Positions 1 to 10,964 are shown, numbered from the stretch's first letter. The stretch is 64,000 nt of DNA from Pseudoalteromonas luteoviolacea NCIMB 1942 (GCF_001625595.1 NZ_AUXT01000171.1:41114-105113), one strand, 5' to 3'. Translations and numbers: made by a program. The notes: generated by a model not told the origin, from the letters alone.

Positions 1-1
1 C

Positions 2-1270
2 CACATGGGTGACTGGGGCACACAGTTTGGTATGTTGATTGCTCACCTAGAAGACTTACTTGAACAAGGTATTGATCTTGAAACTGTGGCACTTGCCGAT
101 CTAGAAAGCTTCTATCGCGACGCAAAGAAGCGTTTTGACGATGAAGAAGGCTTTGCAGATAAAGCGCGTGACTACGTTGTAAAACTACAAGGTGGCGATG
201 TGCACTGTGAAAAACTGTGGCAATTATTTATCGACACCTCTGTTAAGCATTCAGAAGAAGTTTACAAAAAGCTTAATGTGACTTTAGGTCGTGAAGACAT
301 CAAAGCAGAGAGTGCTTATAACGCACGTCTTAATGGCGTGATTGAGCTATTAAAAGAAAAGGGTATTGCGGTAGAAGACCAAGGTGCTCAGGTTGTGTTC
401 CTCGATGAACTTGCCAATAAAGACGGTGAACCATCAGTGTTCATCGTGCAAAAATCTGGCGGCGGTTTCTTGTACTCAACAACGGATTTAGCAGCGTGTG
501 ATTATCGCTCAAACGAGTTGGATGTTGATCGAATTTTAATTTTTGTTGATGCAAGGCAGGGTCTACACTTTAATCAAGTAGAGATCACAGCTCGTAAAGC
601 AGGTCTGTTAAAAGGCAAAACAAGTTATGAACCAAGCTTGTTTGGCACCATGATGGGTGACGATGGCAAGCCGTTCAAAACGCGTACTGGTGGGACAGTT
701 AAGCTTGCTGACTTACTTGATGAGGCTGTAAGCCGTGCAGCTGATAAGCTTGCTGGTCGTGCCTCTGAGCTTTCAGAAGAAGCACGTACAGAAATTGCTC
801 GTAAAGTGGGTATTGGTGCTGTGAAATACGCTGATCTATCTAAACACCGTACGAGTGACTATATCTTCAACTGGGATACGATGCTGAGCTTCGAAGGGGC
901 AACAGCACCATATCTTCAGTACGCATATACACGTGTAAGAAGTATTTTCCGTAAAGCGAACGTCAATAGCAATGAGCTAGCTGGCAAGATTGAAATCGTA
1001 GCGCCGCAAGAAAAAGCGCTTGCTCTTAAGCTGTTGCAGCTAGAAGAAATCTTGGATCTGATGATCAACGAAGCGACACCGCACGTATTGTGTGGGTACT
1101 TATATGAGCTTGCGAGCTTGTACATGTCTTTCTATGAAGCGTGTCCAATCTTGAAAGACGACGTGAGTGAACAAACACGTGAAAGCCGTCTAGTTCTGTG
1201 TAACCTAGTGGCGAAAACGCTTCAGTCTGGTTTAGACCTATTGGGTATTGAGGTAATGGAGCAAATGTAA
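2..1270 (+). CDS. argS: Arginyl-tRNA synthetase, 3' part (5' end outside window)
   Basis: Cytoplasmic class I aminoacyl-tRNA synthetase that charges tRNA-Arg. The reading frame is open from the first bases, with no start in view. The first visible residues, [14 protein letters not shown], correspond to the conserved [14 protein letters not shown] segment of E. coli ArgS, so about 150 N-terminal residues, including the HIGH motif, lie outside the window. Family landmarks that are present include [15 protein letters not shown] (KMSKS region), [15 protein letters not shown], and the DALR anticodon-binding region with [14 protein letters not shown]. The protein ends EVMEQM, similar to the E. coli ending. 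A strong intrinsic terminator follows, so this is the end of a transcript. Confidence 0.97.
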   Translation, partial: HMGDWGTQFGMLIAHLEDLLEQGIDLETVALADLESFYRDAKKRFDDEEGFADKARDYVVKLQGGDVHCEKLWQLFIDTSVKHSEEVYKKLNVTLGREDIKAESAYNARLNGVIELLKEKGIAVEDQGAQVVFLDELANKDGEPSVFIVQKSGGGFLYSTTDLAACDYRSNELDVDRILIFVDARQGLHFNQVEITARKAGLLKGKTSYEPSLFGTMMGDDGKPFKTRTGGTVKLADLLDEAVSRAADKLAGRASELSEEARTEIARKVGIGAVKYADLSKHRTSDYIFNWDTMLSFEGATAPYLQYAYTRVRSIFRKANVNSNELAGKIEIVAPQEKALALKLLQLEEILDLMINEATPHVLCGYLYELASLYMSFYEACPILKDDVSEQTRESRLVLCNLVAKTLQSGLDLLGIEVMEQM

Positions 1271-1296
1271 TGTTTGCTTTGCACGCTTAATATTAC

Positions 1297-1326
1297 AAAA
1301 AGCCGCCAGATTAGGGCGGCTTTTTA
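1297..1326 (+). terminator. Intrinsic terminator of argS
   Basis: An A-run leads into a GCCGCC/GGCGGC stem with a 7-base loop (agattag) and a TTTTT tract, 27 bases after the argS stop. It is flanked by A and T runs and could act in both directions. Confidence 0.85.
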
Positions 1327-1394
1327 TTATTTGATGGCGACCTGATAGAGTGTGTCAGGTGGAGATAATTAGGAATTGCTAGGGAGTCGCCCTG

Positions 1395-2036
1395 ATGAAA
1401 TTAGATGATATTCGCAGAGAATATATACAAGGTGGATTAAACAGAGAAATGCTTGATGAAAACCCCATTGCTCAATTTGAGAAATGGTTAGCACAAGCAG
1501 TAGAAGCCAAATTTAGCGCCGATCCCACCGCGATGGTAGTTGCTACGGTGGATGAAGAGGGGCAGCCCTCACAGCGTATCGTACTACTCAAGCAACTTGA
1601 TCAAAACGGCTTTGTATTTTTTACCAATACAGGGTCAAAAAAGGCACAAGATCTCGGTGTAAACAACAAAATTTCACTGCACTTTCCTTGGCATGCCATT
1701 GAACGACAAGTCATCGTATATGGCGAAGCGCAATCTTTAAGCACCGCTGCGGTTGCGAAATACTTTTTATCTAGGCCTAAAGAAAGCCAATTGGCAGCTT
1801 GGGCTTCTCAGCAGTCTCGTCCAGTGTCTTCTCGCCAAGCATTGATGCAGACTTTTCAGAGCATGAAAAGTAAGTTTGCAAAAGGCGATATTCCGCTGCC
1901 TGATTTTTGGGGTGGCTACTGTGTGGTGCCACATAAAATTGAGTTTTGGCAAGGTGGTGAGCACAGGTTGCACGACCGCTTTATGTATATCAAGCAAGCA
2001 GATGATAGTTGGCAGATTGAGCGCTTAAATCCTTAG
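1395..2036 (+). CDS. pdxH: Pyridoxamine 5'-phosphate oxidase
   Basis: FMN-dependent cytoplasmic oxidase that converts pyridoxine or pyridoxamine 5'-phosphate to pyridoxal 5'-phosphate in vitamin B6 synthesis and salvage. The 213-residue length matches the family (E. coli 218). Visible family segments are the N-terminal DIRREY, the FMN-binding [25 protein letters not shown], the [13 protein letters not shown] region, [24 protein letters not shown], and the diagnostic C-terminal ERLNP. The TatD-type nuclease gene begins two bases after the stop, so the two are probably co-transcribed. Confidence 0.97.
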   Translation: MKLDDIRREYIQGGLNREMLDENPIAQFEKWLAQAVEAKFSADPTAMVVATVDEEGQPSQRIVLLKQLDQNGFVFFTNTGSKKAQDLGVNNKISLHFPWHAIERQVIVYGEAQSLSTAAVAKYFLSRPKESQLAAWASQQSRPVSSRQALMQTFQSMKSKFAKGDIPLPDFWGGYCVVPHKIEFWQGGEHRLHDRFMYIKQADDSWQIERLNP

Positions 2037-2038
2037 CC

Positions 2039-2803
2039 ATGCATTTTATCGATACGCACTGTCATCTTGATTTTGAAGAGTTAGATGACGAGTTAGATTT
2101 GCATATTCGCGATGCAGCGAGCCTCGGCATCACAAAGTTTGTGGTGCCTGGTATTACACTGGCGCAAAGTAAATCGCTGCTTGATTTTAAACTGCGCTAT
2201 AAACAATGCCATATCGCTTTTGGTCTACATCCTTATTTCTTAGCGCCAGAGAGTGGTAACGAGATGGACGAGCTTTGCCAGCTTGCGCAGTGTCATCGGG
2301 ATAAGCTCAGTGCCATTGGTGAGTGTGGCATTGATGCTAAATGTAACCATTTAGAACTGCAACAGGCACTATTCACTCAGCACATTCAACTTGCTAACAC
2401 ATTAGCGTTACCGCTCATTGTTCATCACAGACAAAGTCATCACTTGATTGCACAGGCATTTAAAGCCGTGAAGCCTCAATATGGCGGGGTTATTCACGCA
2501 TTTTCAGGGTCTGTGCAGCAAGCCAAATATTATGCTGATATGGGTTTCAAGCTGGGAATGGGAGGCACCATAACATACCCTAGAGCACAAAAAACACACG
2601 CAGTGATAAAAGCGCTGCCGCTGACGTGTTTTGTGTTAGAAACTGACGCGCCGTCTATGCCACTTAATGGTTTTCAAGGTCAGCCTAATCTGCCAAAGCG
2701 CTTGTTTGATGTGTTTGAGCACTTTTGTTCATTACGCGATGAATCTAAGCAAGAAATAGCGCATCAGCTTTACTCTTCTTCTTGTGCACTTTTTTCTATC
2801 TGA
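2039..2803 (+). CDS. yjjV: TatD-family metal-dependent hydrolase (YjjV-like)
   Basis: Amidohydrolase-fold metal-dependent deoxyribonuclease of the TatD family, 254 residues. Metal ligands are visible in order: the N-terminal DTHCHLD, GLHPYF, the glutamate in IGECGID, the histidine in PLIVHHRQS, HAFSG, and LETDAPSM. The closest match I recognise is YjjV rather than TatD or YcfH, supported by its position beside ytjB-serB. Its 3' end overlaps the convergent ytjB gene by 34 bases. The in vivo substrate of this branch is uncertain. Confidence 0.9.
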   Translation: MHFIDTHCHLDFEELDDELDLHIRDAASLGITKFVVPGITLAQSKSLLDFKLRYKQCHIAFGLHPYFLAPESGNEMDELCQLAQCHRDKLSAIGECGIDAKCNHLELQQALFTQHIQLANTLALPLIVHHRQSHHLIAQAFKAVKPQYGGVIHAFSGSVQQAKYYADMGFKLGMGGTITYPRAQKTHAVIKALPLTCFVLETDAPSMPLNGFQGQPNLPKRLFDVFEHFCSLRDESKQEIAHQLYSSSCALFSI

Positions 2804-3387
2804 TTTTTCACATCTCTGCGGGTTAACGCGCGACCAATTTGCCAAGTAAAAATACCTACAATAATGAGCATTAATAATACAACGCGACCGAGCTGGTGAA
2901 AGTGTTTATGACTTTCGCTCATTGCAGCATCGGTTAGATACTCAATACTGACAAAACCAATAGTTTGTTCATTGTGCTCTATGGTACTTACGATGGCATC
3001 TTTACTGGGGTTTATACCTGCCAACCCACTCGGTAAGCCCGTAAAGCTTGGCGGTGCACTAAGCCCATCATTACCCATTACAAAGCTCCCTTGAGGACTG
3101 TACACCGCCACAGAGAGGACATAGGGATCACTGGCTAGGTGATTGCTCAATGCCCTTAGTCTAGGAGTATCCGAGCGTGATAGCGGTTCCGCAGCGTTGA
3201 GAGCAAACTGATTGACTAAGCTTTGAGCGGCGTGATTGGCATTGGTATGTAGTAACTGATGTGAGCGAAAGCTGGTATTGCTGGCAATCCAAACTAACGC
3301 GAGTAAGCAACTAGCTGCCACAATGAGCCGTAACATACGCTTGCTTTTAGAGGATTTGAGAAACTCGCTGGCTTGTGTATTTTTCAT
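2770..3387 (-). CDS. ytjB: YtjB/Smp-like membrane protein divergent from serB
   Basis: Inner-membrane protein of 205 residues and unknown biochemical role, of the Smp/YtjB (AhpA) family. It has an N-terminal transmembrane segment (about residues 19-36), a periplasmic sensor-like stretch containing YVLSVAVYSPQGSFV, a second transmembrane segment near residues 168-186, and a short charged tail. In enterobacteria the homologue is also divergent from serB, and that arrangement (74 bases between starts) supports the call. The 3' end overlaps the convergent yjjV gene. Confidence 0.82.
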   Translation of the reverse strand: MKNTQASEFLKSSKSKRMLRLIVAASCLLALVWIASNTSFRSHQLLHTNANHAAQSLVNQFALNAAEPLSRSDTPRLRALSNHLASDPYVLSVAVYSPQGSFVMGNDGLSAPPSFTGLPSGLAGINPSKDAIVSTIEHNEQTIGFVSIEYLTDAAMSESHKHFHQLGRVVLLMLIIVGIFTWQIGRALTRRDVKNQIEKSAQEEE

Positions 3388-3460
3388 AGTTAATAGTTGC
3401 TGGCTGACATTGCAGGCATTAGATGATAAAAAGGTCTCCTACCGTTTCTAGGAGTGCTCC

Positions 3461-4474
3461 ATGCCAATGCAAAATGTTATTGATATCAGTCAGCTTGATG
3501 TCCGCCCTGTTGAAAATCAACTTACCTTAGCAAAGTGGTATCCATTTGAAAATGGTCAATTGTCTGATGCAATAAGCGAAGAGAATGTGACAAGGCGATT
3601 CATCGTCTTGTTTGGAAGCGAGCTGAGCGGTAGCCAGGTTGCTGAATTTGTAGCATCGTTGGAATCGCCCGTCGAATGTCATCGTATTTGTTGTTTTGAG
3701 GCACATCAGAGTTTGCCTCGGGGTATCGCAATAGAAGTCTCTTCAGACACTGATATTAAAGATTCTGTGCGTAACACAGCACGTCAAGTCGGTTGCCAAG
3801 GCGCTGTTTTAAATATTCTGCCACAACTCTCTGTTGTCGGCCTTCTAGTTATGGATATGGACTCCACGGCTATAGAAATTGAGTGTATTGATGAAATTGC
3901 ACGTTTGGCAGATGTGCATGATGAAGTTGCCTCTGTCACTGCTCAGGCGATGGCCGGACAGCTTGCATTTAGTGACAGTCTGCATCAAAGAGTTGCCAAG
4001 CTCAAAGGCATACCACTTAGTTTGATTGAGCCACTTAAGGCTAATTTACCTCTCATGCCCGGTGTTAAAGAGCTATGTATCGCGCTCAAAGCGCATGGTT
4101 GGCATTTGGCGATTGCATCTGGTGGCTTCACTTGGTTTGCACAAGCTGTACAAGAGCAGTTAGGCTTAGATTGGGTATTTGCAAATACCCTAGAAATCGC
4201 AGATCAGCAGCTAACAGGTAAAGTGCTGGGTGAAGTGGTCGATGCACAAAAAAAAGCCGCAGTCTTAAAGACTTTACAGGCTGAGTATAAAATTGCGCCT
4301 GAGCAAACCCTAGCGATGGGGGATGGTGCAAATGATCTGGTGATGATGGCGGCAGCTGATCTCGGAATTGCGGTGCATGGCAAACCCAAAGTTGTAGAGC
4401 AAGCAGATACGGCAATATGCCAAGGCTCGCTACTACAAGTATTGTATTTTCTGACGGTGCCAAGGCCTGAGTGA
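3461..4474 (+). CDS. serB: Phosphoserine phosphatase
   Basis: HAD-superfamily enzyme that dephosphorylates O-phosphoserine, the last step of serine synthesis. The 337-residue protein has an N-terminal ACT-like regulatory region (about 1-120) and a HAD domain with the catalytic DMDST motif, the ECIDEIA segment, the ASGGF motif II, and GDGANDLVMM motif III. The ATG follows a good ribosome site (taggag, 6 bases away). A small SGNH-like ORF starts 28 bases after the stop. Confidence 0.97.
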   Translation: MPMQNVIDISQLDVRPVENQLTLAKWYPFENGQLSDAISEENVTRRFIVLFGSELSGSQVAEFVASLESPVECHRICCFEAHQSLPRGIAIEVSSDTDIKDSVRNTARQVGCQGAVLNILPQLSVVGLLVMDMDSTAIEIECIDEIARLADVHDEVASVTAQAMAGQLAFSDSLHQRVAKLKGIPLSLIEPLKANLPLMPGVKELCIALKAHGWHLAIASGGFTWFAQAVQEQLGLDWVFANTLEIADQQLTGKVLGEVVDAQKKAAVLKTLQAEYKIAPEQTLAMGDGANDLVMMAAADLGIAVHGKPKVVEQADTAICQGSLLQVLYFLTVPRPE

Positions 4475-4502
4475 ACTTTATCGAAGGTAAGAGAGATATA
4501 GA

Positions 4503-4991
4503 TTGGTCGAGCAAAAATATGAACCATCAACCCATATTTTTCAAGGTCAAAAATACTCTCAGTCTGGGACTGTTTTGTATTCGACCCAAGCAACACAACA
4601 ATGGATTGCGCTGGCAAAAGATTTGGAGATCACACCCATTTTATTTCCAGAGCATCCGCAAAAAGGCCGAACTCAAGAAGCTGAGTATATAATGGGGATT
4701 CATCGAGACATCGCCAGTAAACAAGTAAGTTGTATTGCGCCAATAGGGTTAGCTTGGGATGCTGCGATACAGCATATGCCAAACGTCTCATTTCATACAG
4801 CAGATGGTAATCATGGTGCGCCTTCGGGTTTGTTACTGAGCAGTTTAATCTTCAGTGAGATAATCACGGGGGAGAGGGTAGATACTGGCCCTACTTCAAT
4901 TATTCCCAACACAATACTTCGTATTGAACAACAAGGCGCATTAAGTCAAATCGCATCACAAGTCTTGGTTGAGCAACCAGCATGTGACTAA
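4503..4991 (+). CDS. Short SGNH-hydrolase-like protein, probably 5'-truncated
   Basis: An open frame of 162 codons; the only upstream start is a TTG after a purine-rich gagaga, and the next in-frame ATG is at 4692. The C-terminal half resembles an SGNH/GDSL-type (DUF4886-like) hydrolase: a strand-helix part containing GTVLYSTQATQQW, then the block TADGNH, which could supply the Asp and His of the catalytic triad, then GLLLSSLIFSEIITG. The N-terminal block I with the nucleophilic Ser is missing, and the protein is shorter than full-length members. It may be a truncated remnant held open by chance or a shortened functional form. Confidence 0.5.
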   Translation: MVEQKYEPSTHIFQGQKYSQSGTVLYSTQATQQWIALAKDLEITPILFPEHPQKGRTQEAEYIMGIHRDIASKQVSCIAPIGLAWDAAIQHMPNVSFHTADGNHGAPSGLLLSSLIFSEIITGERVDTGPTSIIPNTILRIEQQGALSQIASQVLVEQPACD

Positions 4992-5333
4992 CTTACCAGT
5001 GTGACACTTTTTCGGTCACACGTTTTACCCTATTCTTTAGGTAATATCGCTGTCTGTTTTTTCATTAAATTAAGCTGCATCCGTTATGCATCGTACAGAT
5101 GCTACTTGAAAAGTGTATCAAGTGATCCTTCACCTTAAATTTGAGGTTTTTCTCAGCCCCAGTTTACGTACTCCAAAGTTTCCCATTCCATCTGGTCTGA
5201 CCATTTTTATTTTTCTTTGCAATCAATTTTTTTTGTATAAAGTTTAATCTAAATGAACGCGGGAAAAGGATATTCAAATTGATGAAAAAGTGGATTTTTG
5301 ACAGCGCCGCTTGATTTTGATAACTTATTGGTC
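4992..5333. other. Intergenic stretch ahead of pdhR
   Basis: About 340 AT-rich bases with no supported gene. A perfect 7-bp inverted repeat (gtgtgac at 4999-5005, gtcacac at 5015-5021) lies just after the SGNH-like gene and may end its transcript, although only a short T-run follows. The remainder shows no structure that I can name. Confidence 0.4.
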
Positions 5334-5375
5334 AAATTTGGTATGACCAATTTACCTAACAGGTCAAAATATACT
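5334..5375 (+). promoter_or_regulatory. PdhR operator and -10 box of the pdhR-ace promoter
   Basis: Bases 5334-5353 read AAATTTGGTATGACCAATTT, an almost perfect match to the PdhR box (TTGGTNNNACCAA flanked by A/T). A TATACT -10 element follows at 5370-5375, so the box lies over the expected -35 region, as fits a repressor. An additional half-site (attggtca) begins at 5327. By analogy with E. coli, PdhR would bind here and be released by pyruvate, giving autoregulated control of pdhR-aceEF. Confidence 0.85.
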
Positions 5376-5476
5376 AAATTTTCAAGTAAATATTGCCAAG
5401 TTTTAAGTACTTACAGTTAATCAATGGAAGTGCTGAGGCTTTGCTGGTGGATACAACCCAAATTGGCGTGTTATCA

Positions 5477-6226
5477 ATGTCTTTGAAAATTAAAGCTGCA
5501 AAACTGTCAGATGTGATTTTAGAGCAACTGGAAAATATGATCTTAGAAGGCTCATTGTTACCCGGTGAAAAGCTTCCTCCAGAGCGAGAGTTAGCTAAGC
5601 AGTTTGAAGTGTCTCGTCCCTCATTGAGAGAGGCGATTCAAAAGTTAGAAGCCAAGGGGTTAGTCACACGTCGTCAAGGCGGTGGCACATATGTAAAAAA
5701 CCAGCTTGAAGAAGGGTTAACTGATCCGCTTTTTGATCTGATCAGTAAACATCCTGAATCTCAATTTGACTTGTTAGAATTCCGTCATGCGCTTGAAGGT
5801 ATTGCAGCCTATTATGCTGCGCTTCGAGGTACAGACAATGACATGCAAAAAGTTAAGCAAAGCTACGACAATATTGCCAAAGTGGGTGACGATTTAACCC
5901 TTAAAGCTAAGGCAATCAATGCATTTCATTTCACTGTAGCAGAAGCGTCACATAATGTGGTGTTGTTACACCTAGTGCGCGGAATGCAAACATTACTTGA
6001 GCAAAATGTATTGCAGAACTTAACCGTATTGGTGCAAAAGTCAGACGTTAGTGAACAACTTGCGCAGCATCGTGCGGTGTTGATGGATGCTGTTATTCAA
6101 GGTAACCCAGAAAAGGCAAGGCTCGCGAGTAATGCGCACCTTGCCTTTATTGAAGAAGCATTATTAGAAGCGGGCAGAGAGCGCTCTCGAATTGAGCGCA
6201 GTCTGAGACGCACTAAACAACAATAA
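5477..6226 (+). CDS. pdhR: Pyruvate dehydrogenase complex repressor PdhR
   Basis: GntR-family (FadR-subfamily) repressor that senses pyruvate and controls its own operon. Residues of about 1-75 form the winged helix, with PGEKLPPERELAKQFEVSRP and LEAKGLVTRRQGGGTYV, and a C-terminal all-helical FCD ligand domain follows with RHALEGIAAYYAALRG. I start it at the ATG giving MSLKIKAAKLSDV, which aligns with the E. coli start; an upstream in-frame TTG at 5393 would add 28 residues without family similarity. No strong ribosome site is visible at either start. A PdhR box lies about 125 bases upstream, and aceE follows. Confidence 0.95.
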   Translation: MSLKIKAAKLSDVILEQLENMILEGSLLPGEKLPPERELAKQFEVSRPSLREAIQKLEAKGLVTRRQGGGTYVKNQLEEGLTDPLFDLISKHPESQFDLLEFRHALEGIAAYYAALRGTDNDMQKVKQSYDNIAKVGDDLTLKAKAINAFHFTVAEASHNVVLLHLVRGMQTLLEQNVLQNLTVLVQKSDVSEQLAQHRAVLMDAVIQGNPEKARLASNAHLAFIEEALLEAGRERSRIERSLRRTKQQ

Positions 6227-6329
6227 GTTAGGTAAATTCGGTATTTTAAGCAAAATCAAGTTTTTATTGCTTGATTGCGCCTTAGGCGCATTGAATAAAT
6301 TTGCATTTTAAACATAAGGAACACTCCAT

Positions 6330-8996
6330 ATGTCTGAGGTCAATAAAATTGACGTTGACGCGTTAGAAACCCAAGAATGGTTGCAAGCGCTTGAGTCAGT
6401 CGTAAAAGAAGAAGGCGTTGAACGCGCGCAATTCCTACTAGAGCAAGTATTAGAGCAAGCTCGTTTGGATGGCGTAGATATGCCTACCGGTATCACGACT
6501 AACTATGTGAACACTATCCCTGCGGATCAAGAACCAGCTTATCCTGGTGACGTAACCGTTGAGCGCCGTATACGCTCTATCATCCGCTGGAACGCGATCA
6601 TGATTGTTCTACGTGCTTCTAAGAAAAACTTAGAGCTTGGTGGACATATGGCGTCTTACCAGTCATCGGCTGCTTTCTATGAAATGTGTTTTAACCATTT
6701 CTTCCGTGCACCGAATGAAAAAGACGGTGGTGACTTAGTTTATTATCAAGGTCACATTTCTCCTGGTATTTACGCGCGTGCTTTTGTTGAAGGGCGTTTA
6801 ACTGAAGAGCAACTAGACAACTTCCGTCAGGAAGTAGACGGTAAAGGTATTTCTTCATATCCGCACCCTAAACTAATGCCTGAATTCTGGCAGTTCCCAA
6901 CAGTATCTATGGGTCTTGGCCCGATTGCTTCAATCTATCAAGCTCGTTTCCTTAAGTACTTAGAAGGTCGTGGTCTTAAAGAGACTAACGAGCAGCGCGT
7001 ATATGCGTTCTTAGGTGATGGTGAGATGGATGAGCCTGAGTCACGTGGCGCAATCTCATTTGCTGCGCGTGAAAAGCTAGACAACCTTTGCTACCTAATC
7101 AACTGTAACCTACAGCGTCTTGATGGCCCGGTAATGGGTAATGGTAAGATCATTCAAGAACTTGAAGGTTTATTTAAAGGTGCTGGCTGGAACGTCATTA
7201 AAGTGGTTTGGGGTTCAGGTTGGGATGCGCTACTTGCTAAAGACACAACGGGCAAGCTGCTACAATTAATGAACGAAACAATCGACGGTGACTACCAGAC
7301 ATATAAATCAAAAGACGGTGCATATGTACGTGAGCACTTCTTTGGTCGTTACCCTGAAACAGCAGCGCTTGTTGCCGACATGACTGACGAAGAGATCTTC
7401 GCATTGAAGCGTGGTGGTCATGAGCCTTCAAAACTATTCGCAGCATTTAAAGCGGCGCAAGACGAAAAAGGTCGTCCAACGGTTATCCTAGCTAAAACTG
7501 TAAAAGGTTATGGCATGGGTGAAGCGGCTGAAGGTAAAAACATTGCACACCAAGTTAAGAAAATGGACATGTCTAGCGTTGAGCATCTACGCTCTCGTCT
7601 AGGCCTTGAAGATCTTGTTTCTGACGAAGAAATCGCAAACTTACCATATCTTACGCTTAAAGAAGGTACGCCAGAGTACGAATACCTGCATGCGCGTCGT
7701 AAAGCGCTACACGGTTACACGCCGCAGCGCTTACCTAACTTCACACAAGCACTTGAGCTACCTCAACTAGATCAGTTCAAGCCGCTACTTGAAGAGCAAA
7801 AGCGTGATATTTCAACCACAATGGGTTACGTACGTGCACTAAACATCTTGTTGAAAGACAAGGGTGTTGGCAAAAACATCGTACCAATCATTGCTGATGA
7901 AGCGCGTACTTTCGGTATGGAAGGCCTATTCCGTCAAATCGGTATCTACAACCCACATGGCCAAAACTACACGCCTCAAGACCGTGACATCGTTTCTTAC
8001 TACAAAGAAGCAACATCAGGTCAGGTACTACAAGAAGGTATCAATGAGCTAGGTGCAATGTCATCATGGGTTGCTGCTGCAACTTCATACAGCACCAATG
8101 ACCTACCGATGATCCCATTCTACATTTACTACTCAATGTTCGGTTTCCAACGTGTTGGCGACATGGCGTGGATGGCAGGTGACCAACAAGCACGCGGTTT
8201 CCTATTGGGAGCTACAGCTGGTCGTACGACGCTTAATGGTGAAGGTCTACAGCACGAAGACGGTCACTCACATATTCAAGCTGGTACTATCCCTAACTGT
8301 ATTTCTTACGACCCGACATTCGTATTTGAAGTTGCAGTTATCTTGCAAGATGGTATCCGTCGCATGTACGGTCCAGAGCAAGAGAATGTGTTCTACTATT
8401 TAACGCTGATGAACGAAAACTATCACCAACCGGCAATGCCAGAAGGCGCTGAGGAAGGTATCCGTAAAGGTATCTACAAGCTTGAATCAAATGCAGGTGA
8501 GAAAGCACACGTACAACTTATGGGTTCAGGTACAATCTTGAATGAAGTACGTAAAGCAGGTGCAATTCTAAGCGAAGAGTACGGCATTGGTTCAGATGTA
8601 TTCTCTGTAACGTCATTCAATGAGCTTGCGCGTGATGGTCAAGATGCTGAACGTTTCAACATGCTTAATCCAGAAGCGGATGCAAAAGTACCTTACATTT
8701 CGTCTGTACTTAGTGAGTCTCCGGCAATTGCTGCGACTGACTACATGAAGAACTACGCTGATCAAGTACGTGCGTTTATGCCTAGCGCATCTTACAAAGT
8801 ACTTGGTACTGACGGTTACGGTCGTTCAGACAGCCGTGAAAATCTGCGTCGTCACTTCGAAGTGAACGCAGGTTATGTGGTTGTTGCTGCACTTAACGAA
8901 CTTGCTCAACAGGGCAAGGTTGAAAAATCAGTTGTTGCAGACGCTATCAAGAAATTTGATATCGACACAACAAAAGCTAACCCACTTTACGCATAA
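6330..8996 (+). CDS. aceE: Pyruvate dehydrogenase E1 component
   Basis: Thiamine-diphosphate-dependent homodimeric E1 that decarboxylates pyruvate and acetylates the lipoyl groups of E2. The 888 residues match the homodimeric gammaproteobacterial type (E. coli 887). The ThDP/Mg motif begins near residue 230 with [10 protein letters not shown] and ends with [11 protein letters not shown]; the [18 protein letters not shown] loop of the active site is present. The ATG has a ribosome site (aagga, 8 bases upstream). It is first in aceE-aceF and is separated from aceF by 11 bases. Confidence 0.98.
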   Translation: MSEVNKIDVDALETQEWLQALESVVKEEGVERAQFLLEQVLEQARLDGVDMPTGITTNYVNTIPADQEPAYPGDVTVERRIRSIIRWNAIMIVLRASKKNLELGGHMASYQSSAAFYEMCFNHFFRAPNEKDGGDLVYYQGHISPGIYARAFVEGRLTEEQLDNFRQEVDGKGISSYPHPKLMPEFWQFPTVSMGLGPIASIYQARFLKYLEGRGLKETNEQRVYAFLGDGEMDEPESRGAISFAAREKLDNLCYLINCNLQRLDGPVMGNGKIIQELEGLFKGAGWNVIKVVWGSGWDALLAKDTTGKLLQLMNETIDGDYQTYKSKDGAYVREHFFGRYPETAALVADMTDEEIFALKRGGHEPSKLFAAFKAAQDEKGRPTVILAKTVKGYGMGEAAEGKNIAHQVKKMDMSSVEHLRSRLGLEDLVSDEEIANLPYLTLKEGTPEYEYLHARRKALHGYTPQRLPNFTQALELPQLDQFKPLLEEQKRDISTTMGYVRALNILLKDKGVGKNIVPIIADEARTFGMEGLFRQIGIYNPHGQNYTPQDRDIVSYYKEATSGQVLQEGINELGAMSSWVAAATSYSTNDLPMIPFYIYYSMFGFQRVGDMAWMAGDQQARGFLLGATAGRTTLNGEGLQHEDGHSHIQAGTIPNCISYDPTFVFEVAVILQDGIRRMYGPEQENVFYYLTLMNENYHQPAMPEGAEEGIRKGIYKLESNAGEKAHVQLMGSGTILNEVRKAGAILSEEYGIGSDVFSVTSFNELARDGQDAERFNMLNPEADAKVPYISSVLSESPAIAATDYMKNYADQVRAFMPSASYKVLGTDGYGRSDSRENLRRHFEVNAGYVVVAALNELAQQGKVEKSVVADAIKKFDIDTTKANPLYA

Positions 8997-9007
8997 GAGG
9001 CAAAAAC

Positions 9008-10915
9008 ATGTCAATTGAAATTCATGTTCCAGATATTGGTGCCGATGAGGTTGAAGTAACCGAGCTCCTAGTAAGCGTAGGTGACACGGTTGAAGTGGAT
9101 CAGTCATTGATCACAGTTGAAGGCGATAAGGCTTCAATGGAAGTACCAGCGGCTACTGCTGGTACTGTAAAAGAAATCAAAGTCGTTGAAGGTGATAAGG
9201 TTTCAACAGGTTCTTTGATTATGATTTTTGACGCAGCCGGTGCAGAAGCACCAGTTGCGGCTGAAGCACCAGTTGCGGCTGAAGCGCCTGCGGCTTCTGC
9301 TGCCGCGACAGCCGTTGCAGAGCGAAAAGAAGTGCACGTACCAGATATCGGTGGTGACGAAGTAGAAGTCACTGAGATCATGGTTGCAGTGGGCGACGCG
9401 GTTGAAGCAGACCAGTCAATCTTAAACGTAGAAGGCGACAAGGCTTCTATGGAAGTACCGGCGCCATTTGCAGGTACTGTAAAAGAAATCAAAGTTGAAG
9501 TTGGCGGTAAAGTGTCAACAGGCTCTTTGGTATTCGTATTTGAAGTTGCAGGCAGTGCGCCAGCAGCTGCGCCTGTTGAAGCAGCACCAGCGCCGGTAGC
9601 TGCACCAGCTGCGGTAGCAGAAGCGAAAGAAGTACACGTACCTGATATTGGTGGTGACGAAGTTGAAGTCACTGAAATCATGGTATCGGTAGGCGATTCA
9701 ATCGAAGAAGAGCAGTCTCTTATCACAGTAGAAGGCGATAAGGCTTCTATGGAAGTACCAGCACCATTTGCAGGTACTGTGAAAGAGATAAAAGTAAATG
9801 CTGGTGATAAAGTATCGACAGGCTCTCTAATCTTTGTATTTGAAACTGCGGGCAGTGCACCAGCGGCGGCCCCAGTTACAGCATCTGCACCAACAGCTGC
9901 GCCAGCGGCTGAACCGGCTGCAAAAGCAGCTCCGGCGGCAGTACCAGCATCAGCACAAAAAGGTGACTTTGTTGCTAATGACCAGTATGCGCACGCCTCA
10001 CCTGTTGTTCGCCGTTTAGCACGCGAGTTTGGTGTAAACCTAGCGCGCGTTAAAGGCACGGGGCGTAAGAGCCGTGTGCTTAAAGAAGACGTACAAAACT
10101 ATGTGAAAGAGCTCGTTAAGCAAGTTGAATCTGGTCAGCTGTCTAAAGGTGGTAACACCGGTGGTGGTGAGCTTGGTCTAATTCCTTGGCCAAAAGTAGA
10201 CTTCAGCAAGTTTGGTGAAGTTGAAGAGAAGAAACTATCTCGCATCCAGAAGATCTCTGGTGCAAACTTACACCGTAACTGGGTGCAAATTCCACACGTT
10301 ACACAGTTTGACGAAGCAGACATCACTACGCTAGAAGCGTTCCGTAAGGAGCAAAACGCACTAGCAGAGAAGAAGAAAATGGGCGTGAAGATCACACCAT
10401 TGGTATTCGTGATGAAAGCAGCTGCAAAAGCACTTGAAGAGTTCCCAACGTTTAACTCGTCACTTTCAGAAGATGGTGAGAGCTTAATTCTGAAGAAATA
10501 CGTGAACATCGGTGTGGCGGTTGATACGCCAAATGGCCTAGTGGTTCCAGTATTCAAAGATGTAAACAAAAAAGGCATCATTGAGCTTTCTCGCGAGCTG
10601 ATGGAAGTCTCTAAGAAAGCACGTGACGGCAAGCTGACTGCTGCTGACATGCAAGGCGGTTGTTTCACAATCTCAAGCCTTGGCGGTATCGGTGGTACGT
10701 CATTCACACCTATCGTGAATGCACCAGAGGTGGCTATCTTAGGTGTGTCTAAGTCTGAGATGAAGCCGAAATGGAATGGTAAAGAATTTGAGCCGCGCTT
10801 AATGGTGCCGCTAAGCTGTTCATACGACCACCGTGTAATTGACGGTGCGCTCGCAGCACGCTTTACTGTGACTCTTGCAAACTACCTGAGCGATATTCGT
10901 CAGCTAGTAATGTAA
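9008..10915 (+). CDS. aceF: Pyruvate dehydrogenase E2, dihydrolipoyl acetyltransferase with three lipoyl domains
   Basis: Core acetyltransferase of the pyruvate dehydrogenase complex, which passes acetyl groups to CoA. The order is three lipoyl domains (about residues 1-75, 107-182 and 209-285, each with the lysine motif GDKASMEV), joined by Ala/Pro linkers; then the peripheral subunit-binding domain with [19 protein letters not shown] (about 330-368); then the catalytic domain to residue 635 with the active-site HRVIDGA near 609. The three-lipoyl layout equals that of E. coli AceF. Two adjacent copies of EAPVAA in the first linker suggest slippage. A terminator follows. Confidence 0.98.
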   Translation: MSIEIHVPDIGADEVEVTELLVSVGDTVEVDQSLITVEGDKASMEVPAATAGTVKEIKVVEGDKVSTGSLIMIFDAAGAEAPVAAEAPVAAEAPAASAAATAVAERKEVHVPDIGGDEVEVTEIMVAVGDAVEADQSILNVEGDKASMEVPAPFAGTVKEIKVEVGGKVSTGSLVFVFEVAGSAPAAAPVEAAPAPVAAPAAVAEAKEVHVPDIGGDEVEVTEIMVSVGDSIEEEQSLITVEGDKASMEVPAPFAGTVKEIKVNAGDKVSTGSLIFVFETAGSAPAAAPVTASAPTAAPAAEPAAKAAPAAVPASAQKGDFVANDQYAHASPVVRRLAREFGVNLARVKGTGRKSRVLKEDVQNYVKELVKQVESGQLSKGGNTGGGELGLIPWPKVDFSKFGEVEEKKLSRIQKISGANLHRNWVQIPHVTQFDEADITTLEAFRKEQNALAEKKKMGVKITPLVFVMKAAAKALEEFPTFNSSLSEDGESLILKKYVNIGVAVDTPNGLVVPVFKDVNKKGIIELSRELMEVSKKARDGKLTAADMQGGCFTISSLGGIGGTSFTPIVNAPEVAILGVSKSEMKPKWNGKEFEPRLMVPLSCSYDHRVIDGALAARFTVTLANYLSDIRQLVM

Positions 10916-10921
10916 GGTGAT

Positions 10922-10956
10922 ACAAAACCGCTCAATACAAGTTGTGCGGTTTTGTT
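10922..10956 (+). terminator. Terminator after aceF
   Basis: The stem AAAACCGC/GCGGTTTT encloses a loop of about 15 bases and is followed by a T-rich tract (tgttgtcttttt). It separates aceEF from lpdA, which probably has its own promoter. Confidence 0.7.
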
Positions 10957-10964
10957 GTCTTTTT

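Noticed and set aside
4128..4617. Two minus-strand open frames over the end of serB
   Set aside because: Antisense to the well-conserved HAD domain of serB and the SGNH-like frame, with no ribosome site or recognisable domain.
9100..10059. Long Ala/Ser/Thr-rich open frame (319 codons) on the minus strand
   Set aside because: It lies wholly antisense to the three lipoyl domains and Ala/Pro linkers of aceF; its repeats mirror those domains, and it has no independent family resemblance.
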